This document shows, piece after piece, positions 1 through 5,008 of a stretch of 5,009 bases of DNA. Each line of letters starts with the position of its first letter. The first letter of the stretch is position 1. Source of the stretch: Thermotogaceae bacterium (GTDB lineage: Bacteria; Thermotogota; Thermotogae; B21-G9; HyVt-16); the NCBI GenBank assembly GCA_011043375.1, contig DQYP01000160.1, positions 1 through 5,009 of the forward strand. Reading direction: 5' to 3'. Under the pieces are notes generated by a model that had not been told where the DNA came from, did no database searches, and saw only the letters and a program-made list of their open reading frames with translations. The position numbers and the translations under genes are program-made.

Positions 1-176
1 CTATATAACTTTTCAATTAAGGGAACAAGCTCCCACTGATCCCAAAAAACAACATTAACACCAAAAATTTTAACATAGATTGCACCTAAGATTGCAGGTA
101 GAACTAGTAAAAATACTATAAATTTATATTTTGAACTAGCAAATTTTTGCAATATTCCCATATCCCTATTTCTCAT
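1..176 (-). CDS. N-terminus of a multi-pass membrane protein (partial, runs off the left edge)
   Basis: The ATG at 174-176 opens a frame that stays open for 58 codons to the window edge. It begins MRNRDMGILQ and has a basic, lysine-rich start (residues 11-18) followed by one clear hydrophobic helix (about residues 19-36, FIVFLLVLPAILGAIYV region). After it comes the motif VVFWDQWELVPLIEKLY (residues 42-58). A charged or aromatic WDQW-type stretch right after the first helix is what I associate with large uncharacterised multi-pass proteins of surface-glycan clusters, which resemble GT-C glycosyltransferases where a lipid-linked sugar is used outside the membrane. That family link is from memory of the motif and is an inference. 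The start lies 2 nt after the repaired stop (178-180) of the upstream methyltransferase, which fits an operon. Only the first helix is visible, so the function stays open. The frame itself is well supported by its position and by the helix plus motif. Confidence 0.7.
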   Translation of the reverse strand, partial: MRNRDMGILQKFASSKYKFIVFLLVLPAILGAIYVKIFGVNVVFWDQWELVPLIEKLY

Positions 177-177
177 T

Positions 178-671
178 CTATTTCTCCATTACCTTTCTTA
201 CATAAATAAAAGCTTGTTTGCCAAATATTCTCCATGCAAGTGGAAACTTAAGATAAAGTTTAAGTAAAATATGGACTTAGGTAGTTTACTCTTTGTTGTA
301 TAAGGTAAAAATCTCGGCTTGCACTCTACAACTTTTAATCCATTCCCATCCAAAACTTCAGGTAAACTTCTGTCATCCAATGGAGTTATACGGTCAAAAA
401 ACATCCAGTAATCTTTAAAGCAAAATCTGATGTTAGGCTGTAAAATCATAACCCCCCCGCATCTTAGAACTCTATAAACTTCTCTGATTGTTTTGACGAC
501 ATCTTCTTTGCTTAAATGTTCAAAAAAGTTATTAGCAAATGCAACATCAATGCTCCCATTTTCAATTTCCTTCAGATTCATAGAACTTGCTATAACAACC
601 TTGACAGAGCCTTTAGCAAAATTTTTAGTAGTGCTGATTTTAAAAATTTTCAATTTCAATACGGATCCCAT
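178..671 (-). pseudogene. Class I SAM-dependent methyltransferase, N-terminally truncated and frameshifted
   Basis: The frame from the ATG at 669-671 gives 157 residues and stops at 198. It shows the second half of a methyltransferase-11 type fold: IDVAFANNFFEHLSKEDV (41-58, strand 4 and the post-II region), REVYRVLRCGGVMILQPN (63-80, strand 5), then DYWMFFDRITPLDDRSL (87-103) and PRFLPYTTKSKLPKS (119-133). The SAM-binding Rossmann part with its GxGxG loop, some 70-80 residues in this family, is missing: SVKVV, which should follow the acidic residue of motif II, is already at residues 22-26. Near the end the frame becomes odd. Shifting by one base after about residue 135 gives a sensible tail, KFPLAWRIFGKQAFIYVRK, ending in TAG at 178-180. 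The span 178-671 is 494 nt, exactly one base short of 165 codons, and the shift falls at the A-run 266-269. The start overlaps the DUF362 gene by 16 nt and has a strong ribosome site. Without motif I it should not bind SAM. In such clusters these enzymes usually methylate sugars or lipids, but the substrate is unknown. Confidence 0.82.
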
Positions 672-1783
672 TTCTTCACCTCCTCATATTCAGGAAATTC
701 TCCATGAGGGTATTTTTTGAATAACTTGCCCCAATCAGTTTCCATAAATCGCTTTATTTTTCTTTTCCCAATTGAAGGATACCAAAACTGGTCGTGATAA
801 AATTCCGAAGCAAAAATAAACGTTTTAAATACGGGAGAATAGAACAAAAGATGATGCAACCATTTGATATTTGCGGTCTTTTTCCTCAGAATCTGGTCTC
901 CCTCAATTATCGGGCTTTTCTTGACTCTGAAGCTGAAGTTTAGTCTTTCAAACTCTTTTTTGCCCATGCCAACTATTTCAATTTGGTCTATATCCCCAAT
1001 TCCCAATCCTCTATCATGAGCCATTTTGATATAATCTATTTTTAAAGGTTCAAACCCCATGATTTTTGCTGCAGCGGCATCTATTGCCACCTGGTCTTCG
1101 CTTGCTAAGATTACATTTCCAATAAAGGGCTCCATCGTTCTCGGACCTGCACCATTACCACAAACACAACCATCCATTACTGCAAATATCCCATTATGAA
1201 TTTCTTTTTGAATCGCTAATAAATCAACAAGGATTTTATGTATTTTCTTATGAGCGTGATGCCTGTATTTTGGAATTAAGCCACCGAAGGCGTCTTTCAT
1301 CGCTCCTGTGGTTGTGGTATGTCCGTGTGTCTTGACAGTGGGCAGATGAATTATGTTGCTTCCAACAAAGATTTTTGGGATCGAAATTTCACCAAAGATG
1401 TCATACATTGCCAGCATTTCGGTTTTTGGTTCGTAAAGAACCCATTCAACATCAGTCAGTGGTTGGAACGCGACTTCGTATTTATTCAAAATTGGGAGCC
1501 ATTTATTGTAGTAGGCTCCTTTCCAGGGATGCGTTACCACCGTTTGATTTTCAACTGCTATACTGTCCTTATAACTATCATTCCTTAAAGCGTTTAAAAC
1601 CCCTTCAAGTTGCCATGGCGAAGTAGAGCAGGCAGGATAATACAAACTCCACGAAAGGTTAAGTTTTATGATTGTTTTAACCTCTCGGGATAAAATTTTC
1701 TCGTAATCTACAAGATGCATTAACCGATTATAATCATCAATTACTGTTCCCGGAGATGTTTTTAATATTGCTACTTTGGACAT
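656..1783 (-). CDS. DUF362 domain protein (375 aa)
   Basis: This looks like an intact member of the DUF362 family, whose biochemical role is not established. Family hallmarks are visible in order: an N-terminal VAILKTSP strand (4-11); IIKLNLSW (38-45); SNIIHLPTVKTHGHTTTTGA (142-161) leading into MKDAFGGLIPK (162-172), the most typical DUF362 signature; VMDGCVCGNGAGPR (202-215); and ILASEDQVAIDAAAAKIMGF (225-244). Many DUF362 proteins carry ferredoxin-like CxxCxxC clusters, but none is present here; the only close pair is C206/C208. The last 65 or so residues are basic and aromatic (FYHDQFWYPSIGKRKIKRFM, 328-347) and may sit against the membrane. No signal peptide or transmembrane helix is evident, so it is probably cytoplasmic. 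It starts 29 nt after the flippase-like gene, and its end overlaps the next gene by 16 nt. The site before the ATG is a weak purine stretch. Its place in the cluster suggests a role in sugar or lipid metabolism, but that is inference. Confidence 0.9.
   Translation of the reverse strand: MSKVAILKTSPGTVIDDYNRLMHLVDYEKILSREVKTIIKLNLSWSLYYPACSTSPWQLEGVLNALRNDSYKDSIAVENQTVVTHPWKGAYYNKWLPILNKYEVAFQPLTDVEWVLYEPKTEMLAMYDIFGEISIPKIFVGSNIIHLPTVKTHGHTTTTGAMKDAFGGLIPKYRHHAHKKIHKILVDLLAIQKEIHNGIFAVMDGCVCGNGAGPRTMEPFIGNVILASEDQVAIDAAAAKIMGFEPLKIDYIKMAHDRGLGIGDIDQIEIVGMGKKEFERLNFSFRVKKSPIIEGDQILRKKTANIKWLHHLLFYSPVFKTFIFASEFYHDQFWYPSIGKRKIKRFMETDWGKLFKKYPHGEFPEYEEVKKWDPY
677..683 (-). promoter_or_regulatory. 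Strong Shine-Dalgarno site for the truncated methyltransferase
   Basis: The minus strand reads GGAGGTG, with five bases (AAGAA) before the ATG at 669-671. It lies inside the last codons of the DUF362 gene. It supports that ATG as a genuine start, and so suggests that the loss of the SAM-binding region happened inside the gene and left the original start in place. Confidence 0.6.
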
Positions 1784-1812
1784 TTTTTCACACTCATTAT
1801 TCTTTATTTGAT

Positions 1813-2766
1813 TTACTTTAAAGTTGTTACTCTTTGTTTTTTCTTATCGCCTTTTTCCCTTTTGAATAGCAAATATACAGATAAGCCCATAATAGCCCCA
1901 TACCACAGCGTTCCAGACCTTACGATAATTGCTATTCCAACAGATAGGGTAGGTGTTAAACCAAAAAATTGCAGCAGACCAGAGATAGTTGCTTCTGCCA
2001 CCCCCAGTCCACCGGGGATCATGCTTACTGCGCCGGTTAAAGAGGCGAAACTGAAAATGAACGTTGCCAGTGTTATATCGATAGATTCCTTAAATCCAAG
2101 AATGACAAGGTACATTCCAATACACTCAAAAAACCAAGCAAAAGCACTCATTAATGACATTCCAATCAAACCTTTCGTTTCCATCGTATTTTCAAATGTT
2201 TTGTGCATTGTTTTAATGTTTTCCGCGTATTTTCCCATTCTATGCTCTAACATTGAGATTATCCTATTTGAAATTGTTTTGGATTTAACGGTTGCAAGAA
2301 ATCCTAAGAAAATCAAAAACAAAGCTAAAATGAAATAGATGCCCTCTTTATAATATAAAATGCCAAATAAAGCGAGAATAGCTAACCCCAGTACATCCGT
2401 GATTCGTTCAACAATTACTACTGGAACAGTTTTACTTAACTCTGCACCATTTATGTCTTTTATTAACCATCCTTTCCATATTTCTCCTATTTTTCCCGGC
2501 GTTATAATCATCGAAAGACCGCTGAAAAACACAAACAAATTATCCTTGAGATTTAAATAAACACCCGCCTTCTTAAGGAAAAAATCCCATTTAAGAAACC
2601 TGAAAAGGTAATTTATCGTAGTTAAAATAAATAGCACAAAAAGAAAAGTCCAGCGAAAATCTTTCATTGCCAGTGAGAGTTTCCCGAAGTCTCCGTATAT
2701 ACCCATGAGCAGATATACAACAACGGCAAAGAGAACGATTAGCCAAACCTTACTGTTTTTCTCCAT
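1813..2766 (-). CDS. Flippase-like integral membrane protein (LPG synthase transmembrane region family)
   Basis: The 317-residue product is a multi-pass membrane protein of the lysylphosphatidylglycerol-synthase TM / flippase-like family (UPF0104). About seven or eight hydrophobic segments can be seen, near residues 8-23, 38-56, 77-90, 124-138, 142-160, 202-223, 232-250 and 280-300. Conserved family motifs are present: ITPGKIGEIWKGWLIKD (88-104), VVIVERITDVLGL (116-128), PGGLGVAEATISGLL (251-265) and RSGTLWYGAIMG (283-294). It ends in a lysine-rich cytoplasmic tail. The soluble acyl/aminoacyl-transferase domain of bacterial MprF is absent, as is usual for archaeal members. The length matches the stand-alone family. 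Members are found in glycan and lipid clusters and are thought to move lipids or lipid-linked sugars across the membrane; the direction and cargo here are unknown. The ATG at 2764-2766 lies inside the PHP gene (28-nt overlap), suggesting coupled translation. An earlier GGTG-type site is the likely ribosome site. The gene looks intact. Confidence 0.92.
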   Translation of the reverse strand: MEKNSKVWLIVLFAVVVYLLMGIYGDFGKLSLAMKDFRWTFLFVLFILTTINYLFRFLKWDFFLKKAGVYLNLKDNLFVFFSGLSMIITPGKIGEIWKGWLIKDINGAELSKTVPVVIVERITDVLGLAILALFGILYYKEGIYFILALFLIFLGFLATVKSKTISNRIISMLEHRMGKYAENIKTMHKTFENTMETKGLIGMSLMSAFAWFFECIGMYLVILGFKESIDITLATFIFSFASLTGAVSMIPGGLGVAEATISGLLQFFGLTPTLSVGIAIIVRSGTLWYGAIMGLSVYLLFKREKGDKKKQRVTTLK

Positions 2767-3194
2767 AATTTCAACACCTTTGTTCCAACATGGTTTACAA
2801 GCGAAGACCTCTTTCCAAATACCTTAACATCATTTTTCATGATAGCCTCTCGGATATCCTCTGCTTCTGTGGTTATTCCCCCTTCTCCAATTTCATTTAA
2901 AAAATGTGCATCACTCCCTCCTACAATTGTCAAATTATGTTTTGTTCTAAATTCGATCTCTTCAGAGAGAAAAAGACCTGTTATCTCGCCTCTTTCTGTC
3001 ATTATTTCAGAACCTACAACCACCTTAAAATCTTCTGTTTCGTACTTCTTTGCTTTTATTCCCCCTTTTATCGTATTGTGATCAGTAATTGCAATTCCGT
3101 TCAGTCCTCTCTCTATTGCGATCTTTACAATCTTCTCTGGGTCAAGAATGCCGTCAGATGAGTATTTAGAGTGAATGTGCAGGTCGTATTTCAT
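2739..3194 (-). CDS. PHP-domain metal-dependent phosphoesterase with an internal deletion (151 aa)
   Basis: The N-terminal half is a textbook PHP domain: YDLHIHSKYSSDG (3-15, H6, H8 and D14), GLNGIAITDHNTIKGG (30-45, D38 and H39) and VVVGSEIMTERGEITG (58-73, E63). The C-terminal half is also typical: NLTIVGGSDAHFLNEIG (87-103, D95 and H97) and VKVFGKRSSLVNH (123-135). Complete archaeal relatives have roughly 50-60 residues between these halves, including the HP metal-binding histidine and a strand ending near an E-x-F-N motif. Here SEEIEF (77-82) runs directly into RTKHNL (83-88). The reading frame is kept, so the gene looks normal to an ORF finder, but the product should lack at least one metal ligand and part of the TIM-like barrel. 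The start ATG overlaps the UbiA stop by one base (TGATG) and has a G-rich ribosome site. PHP proteins in such clusters are probable phosphoesterases or phosphatases, possibly acting on a phosphorylated sugar intermediate. This copy is probably inactive or altered. Confidence 0.85.
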   Translation of the reverse strand: MKYDLHIHSKYSSDGILDPEKIVKIAIERGLNGIAITDHNTIKGGIKAKKYETEDFKVVVGSEIMTERGEITGLFLSEEIEFRTKHNLTIVGGSDAHFLNEIGEGGITTEAEDIREAIMKNDVKVFGKRSSLVNHVGTKVLKLWRKTVRFG

Positions 3195-4120
3195 CAGAGC
3201 CCCCCTAAAAACTGAAAAACCTCATTTGGAATCCCATAAAGTATCAAAATAACCACAACAACCCACGAAATCATGCAGATTAACATTCCTCTGTCTGTAA
3301 ATAAGAGTTCTACTTCCCCACCAAAATTTCTTGCATGAACCAAAAATAGATACCTGAAAAGACCGTAAACCACGAAAGGAATCGTGAGCATCATGTAAGT
3401 GTTATCCGCGAGAAAAGTGTACATCGAATATGATATGAGTAATGCCCCTGTTACAATGTTATTCATCTGATCGAGCATCTCAATTGAATAATCCTCAAGG
3501 ATTTTTCGATGATTCTTTGCTTCATCGCCCAACGACATCAATTCATGTCTCCTCTTTCCAAGTGCTAAAAACAATGCAAGCAGGAATGCGCAAATGATGA
3601 GCCAAGGCGAGATTAAAACACCTATTGCCAAACATCCAGCAACTGCTCGGATGACAAAACCAACAGAAATGACCAAAAGATCAACGATGATTAAATGCTT
3701 TAGGAATAATGAATAAGATAGGATTAAGAAGAAATACGTTAGTGATATTATCAGAAACTGAGTATTTATCAGATACGATCCCCACATAGCACAAATTATC
3801 AGTAGCGATGCGAATAAAAATGCATGAGATTTCTTTAACTCACCAGATGCGATTGGTCTTTTGCATTTAGTTGGATGCTTTCTGTCCTTTTCGATGTCTA
3901 AAATGTCATTGATTATGTATTCGCTTCCAGAGAGCATGCAGAACAAGACAAATGCCAGGATTACACCGAGCCACATCTGGAAGTTTAGGATGTTTAGCGA
4001 GAAGACTATGCCAATGAATATTAGGATGTTTTTGTACCATTGCTTTGGACGGATTGTTTTGATAAGGGCTTTTATTGCCGTTCCGATTTTATTGCTGCTA
4101 ATATCTCCCAAACGACTCAC
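3194..4120 (-). CDS. UbiA-family prenyltransferase, decaprenyl-phosphate phosphoribosyltransferase-like
   Basis: The 308-residue product is an intact multi-pass membrane enzyme of the UbiA superfamily. The typical opening ALIKTIRPKQWYKNIL is at 18-33. The first Asp-rich motif, NDILDIEKDRKHPTKCKRPI (71-90), holds N71, D72, D75 and D79, the magnesium-diphosphate site. The second region, VDLLVISVGFVIRAVAGCLA (146-165), and the following ALGKRRHELMSLGDEAKNHR (186-205) match the pattern of DPPR synthases, which move phosphoribose from PRPP to polyprenyl phosphate, more than that of quinone or archaeal ether-lipid UbiA enzymes. The end, GGEVELLFTDRGMLI (267-281), is also typical of that branch. About eight helices are visible. 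The start is GTG at 4118-4120: the in-frame codons upstream reach a TGA within five codons and contain no ATG. This GTG falls one base after the stop of the remnant before it. A role in making a lipid-linked pentose for surface glycans is likely by family and context; the real acceptor and sugar are unproven. Confidence 0.9.
   Translation of the reverse strand: MSRLGDISSNKIGTAIKALIKTIRPKQWYKNILIFIGIVFSLNILNFQMWLGVILAFVLFCMLSGSEYIINDILDIEKDRKHPTKCKRPIASGELKKSHAFLFASLLIICAMWGSYLINTQFLIISLTYFFLILSYSLFLKHLIIVDLLVISVGFVIRAVAGCLAIGVLISPWLIICAFLLALFLALGKRRHELMSLGDEAKNHRKILEDYSIEMLDQMNNIVTGALLISYSMYTFLADNTYMMLTIPFVVYGLFRYLFLVHARNFGGEVELLFTDRGMLICMISWVVVVILILYGIPNEVFQFLGGL
3200..3205 (-). promoter_or_regulatory. 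G-rich ribosome site and TGATG stop-start junction for the PHP gene
   Basis: The minus strand carries six G's, five bases before the PHP ATG at 3192-3194, within the codons for the last glycines of the UbiA protein. The UbiA TGA and PHP ATG share one A. The arrangement supports translation coupling of the two genes and fixes the PHP start. Confidence 0.55.
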
Positions 4121-4121
4121 C

Positions 4122-4200
4122 CTATTCCATTTTCATAAACTCATGTATTCTCCTTATGCGAGCCTATAAACCCAGCACCGTCGGTTACCAATATCTTCAT
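4122..4200 (-). pseudogene. Remnant of an NAD-dependent sugar epimerase: start codons kept, interior lost
   Basis: The ATG at 4198-4200 opens with MKILVTDGAGFIGSH, the nucleotide-binding start (TGGAGFIGSH consensus) of extended short-chain dehydrogenase epimerases, with the first loop glycine changed to Asp. The frame then ends at TGA 4141-4143 after only 19 residues. In a second frame the next bases read RIRRIHEFMKME and stop at TAG 4122-4124, one base before the UbiA GTG. That dozen residues looks like the tail of an epimerase. So this may be the first 15 and last 12 codons of a gene whose roughly 290-residue middle is deleted. A ribosome site (GAGGG) precedes the ATG. The N-terminal piece is well supported by the motif; the assignment of the tail is weaker. 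Confidence 0.6.
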
Positions 4201-4204
4201 TTCA

Positions 4205-4322
4205 TCATCCCTCATTTTCCCTAAACCATCCTATCATCCATTTCAGCCCTTCTTCTAACTTTATTTTTTGGTTCCCAATTTAAAAGCTTTTTTGCTTTTG
4301 TATCTGGATTCCTACTACTCTG
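4205..4322 (-). pseudogene. C-terminal tail of an epimerase/dehydratase of the extended SDR family
   Basis: Read on the minus strand from about 4322, the frame gives QSSRNPDTKAKKLLNWEPK. After a one-base shift in the six-A run at 4262-4267 (plus-strand T-run) it continues KLEEGLKWMIGWFRENEG and stops at TGA 4205-4207. The order RNPD..KAK.LL.WEPK....EEGL...I.WFREN is the standard C-terminus of sugar-nucleotide epimerases and dehydratases, closest in style to UDP-glucuronate decarboxylase and dTDP-glucose dehydratase types. The preceding ~270 residues, with the Rossmann fold and YxxxK catalytic pair, are absent. Its stop is four bases before the ATG of the next epimerase remnant, as expected for adjacent operon genes. 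The enzyme type within the family cannot be fixed from the tail alone. Confidence 0.72.
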
Positions 4323-4532
4323 TTCTAACAAGTTCCTGATCTAATAGCGTGTTGATTATTTGCCCCACTGTACTATGTTTCGCTTCTGCCTGCTTCTTTG
4401 CCAGCTGGTAAATCCGAACTTTCCTTTTGCCATATGCAGAATTCCCTCCACTTCGAACATTGTCACGTGATGTTTACTTTCTATTTTCTTAACAAAAGTT
4501 TCTTTCCGAATAATTCTATTGATTTTTATCAT
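4315..4532 (-). pseudogene. Small decayed gene: winged-helix-like segment behind a possible BrnT-like start
   Basis: The ATG at 4530-4532, preceded by GGAAGG, opens a 58-residue frame ending at 4356. It starts MIKINRIIRKETFVKKIESK, then HHVTMFEVEGILHMAKGKF, and then turns into unlikely Arg/Trp-rich sequence. Shifting frame near 4417 gives a better continuation, RIYQLAKK (about residues 40-47) and HSTVGQIINTLLDQELVRTE, ending at TAG 4315-4317. The LAKK...STV..II..L..QELV pattern is like the recognition helices and wing entry of a MarR/ArsR-type winged-helix regulator. The first 30 residues, with the FVKKIESKHHVTMFEVE pattern, recall BrnT-type toxins, so the gene could be one regulator or a chimera of two genes. 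Its ATG overlaps the preceding TGA as ATGA. Function cannot be assigned. Frame disruption is the best-supported statement. Confidence 0.4.
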
Positions 4533-4671
4533 ATTAAATACTTATTCCTTCCTTTTTGCTTCCCTTCTTTACTCACAACCGCCCGCGTATCTCTAACATC
4601 AACCTTTTGCTTCTAACAAACCAAATGGCTTCCAATAAATTCTGCACACCTGTTACCAAAACTTTGCTCAT
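4529..4671 (-). pseudogene. Remnant of a second NAD-dependent sugar epimerase, both ends kept
   Basis: The ATG at 4669-4671 starts MSKVLVTG. Adding one base near 4647 (GGTG for GGTGG) restores AEFIGSHLV, the dinucleotide-binding start TGGAGFIGSHL with one Gly changed to Glu. After that the restored frame meets a TAG at 4613-4615 and continues KQKVDVRDTRAVVSKEG to a TGA at 4529-4531 that overlaps the next gene's ATG (ATGA). KVDVRD could be the second strand of the Rossmann fold, and the last lysine-rich residues could be the original C-terminus. Without the frame repair, the ATG yields 32 unrelated residues to TGA 4573-4575. Most of a ~310-residue enzyme is missing. The ribosome site and start closely resemble those of the third epimerase remnant at 4200. 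Confidence 0.62.
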
Positions 4672-4807
4672 TTCGTCATCCCCCCGCGTAGCCTATATCT
4701 TCCGTGAACTTCGGCAGCCCTTTGTCAATATCGTGAAATATTACTTCATTTCTAAGTCCAGTGAACCTTCCTCCTATAGCCTTTCCAATTGGGGTGCACC
4801 CCAATAT
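4666..4807 (-). pseudogene. N-terminal Rossmann fragment of a nucleotide-sugar dehydrogenase
   Basis: The minus-strand frame reads ILGCTPIGKAIGGRF, then GLRNEVIFHDIDKGLPKFTEDIG. This matches the first beta-alpha-beta unit of UDP-glucose/GDP-mannose dehydrogenase-family proteins: a glycine loop followed by IGKA, the (N/H)EV strand, and the acidic HDID end that binds the adenosine ribose, then a typical FTEDI turn. The GxGxxG loop is damaged (GCTPIG). No start codon is present upstream in frame; the frame is open from 4861. The fragment stops resembling the family after about 46 residues and runs in the same frame into the ATG and MSKVLVTG of the next epimerase remnant, giving a chimeric open frame 4573-4861. 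The catalytic cysteine domain and C-terminal UDP-binding domain are absent. In an intact operon it would have oxidised a UDP-sugar to the uronic acid or similar. Confidence 0.6.
4788..4805. repeat. 18-bp perfect palindrome ATTGGGGTGCACCCCAAT
   Basis: The two 9-bp arms are exact complements with no spacer, centred on TGCA between 4796 and 4797. Half of it, TGGGGTGC (4790-4797), is repeated directly at 4853-4860, 63 bp away. The palindrome lies over the codons of the damaged glycine loop of the dehydrogenase remnant, upstream of the minus-strand remnants. It could be an operator for a dimeric regulator, the mark of an insertion or deletion event, or chance. Confidence 0.6.
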
Positions 4808-4829
4808 ATTCTGCCAAGTAAATAATATC

Positions 4830-4843
4830 AAAAACGAAAAAAA
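4830..4843 (-). terminator. Candidate T-rich archaeal-type terminator after the surface-repeat fragment
   Basis: The minus strand reads seven T's, CG, then five T's, about 40-50 bases after the stop at 4880-4882 of the FG-GAP-like fragment. No GC-rich hairpin directly precedes it. Archaeal RNA polymerase can terminate at such T tracts without a hairpin, so this fits the end of the surface-protein transcript. It is position and composition evidence only. Confidence 0.35.
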
Positions 4844-4879
4844 TGGGAAGTCTGGGGTGCTTCAGGTCCATGAGCAAAT

Positions 4880-5008
4880 CTAATCAGCCCAGTTCCCAAC
4901 GATCGGAATGTCACCAGAAGTGCCAAACTGACCATATCTGTCGGCAGCAGTCCATGATAAGCTGTTATCCATGTCGAGGGAGAAGTAGCCGCCACTGCTT
5001 GATGATTG
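4880..5008 (-). CDS. End of an FG-GAP/VCBS-like surface-repeat protein (partial, stops mid-repeat)
   Basis: The frame entering from the right edge gives 42 residues and ends at TAG 4880-4882. It reads SSGGYFSLDMDNSLSWT, then AADRYGQFGTSGDIPIVGNW and AD. The order Y-x-LD-x-(D/N)-x-(S/G), W, Y-x-x-FG-x-x-GD-x-P-x-VG-(N/D)-W is one blade of the FG-GAP-like beta-propeller repeats found in many large archaeal and bacterial extracellular proteins. In those repeats GNW is normally followed by a calcium-binding D-G-D-G-x-D-(E/D)-x-G-V-F stretch; here the stop comes right after WAD, so the protein ends in the middle of a repeat. This is either premature truncation or an unusual natural end. The protein would be secreted or cell-surface bound and unrelated in chemistry to the sugar genes. 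Everything upstream is outside the window. Confidence 0.65.
   Translation of the reverse strand, partial: QSSSSGGYFSLDMDNSLSWTAADRYGQFGTSGDIPIVGNWAD

Noticed and set aside
1319..1626. Two overlapping plus-strand open frames inside the DUF362 gene
   Set aside because: Antisense shadows of a well-supported gene, without ribosome sites or motifs.
1808..2338. Plus-strand open frame of 176 codons
   Set aside because: It lies fully antisense to the flippase-like gene, has low-complexity composition and no recognisable motif, while the minus frame has clear family motifs.
4556..4825. Plus-strand open frame of 89 codons over the remnant region
   Set aside because: No recognisable domain; the minus strand of the same bases holds epimerase and dehydrogenase motifs.
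4815..4833. TATA-like stretch on the minus strand (GATATTATTTA)
   Set aside because: In AT-rich DNA such a box is expected by chance; no BRE is evident and the gene behind it is broken, so a promoter cannot be supported.
4828..5007. Second minus-strand open frame of about 60 codons across the right end
   Set aside because: It has no convincing start and no motif; the neighbouring frame shows the FG-GAP-like repeat.
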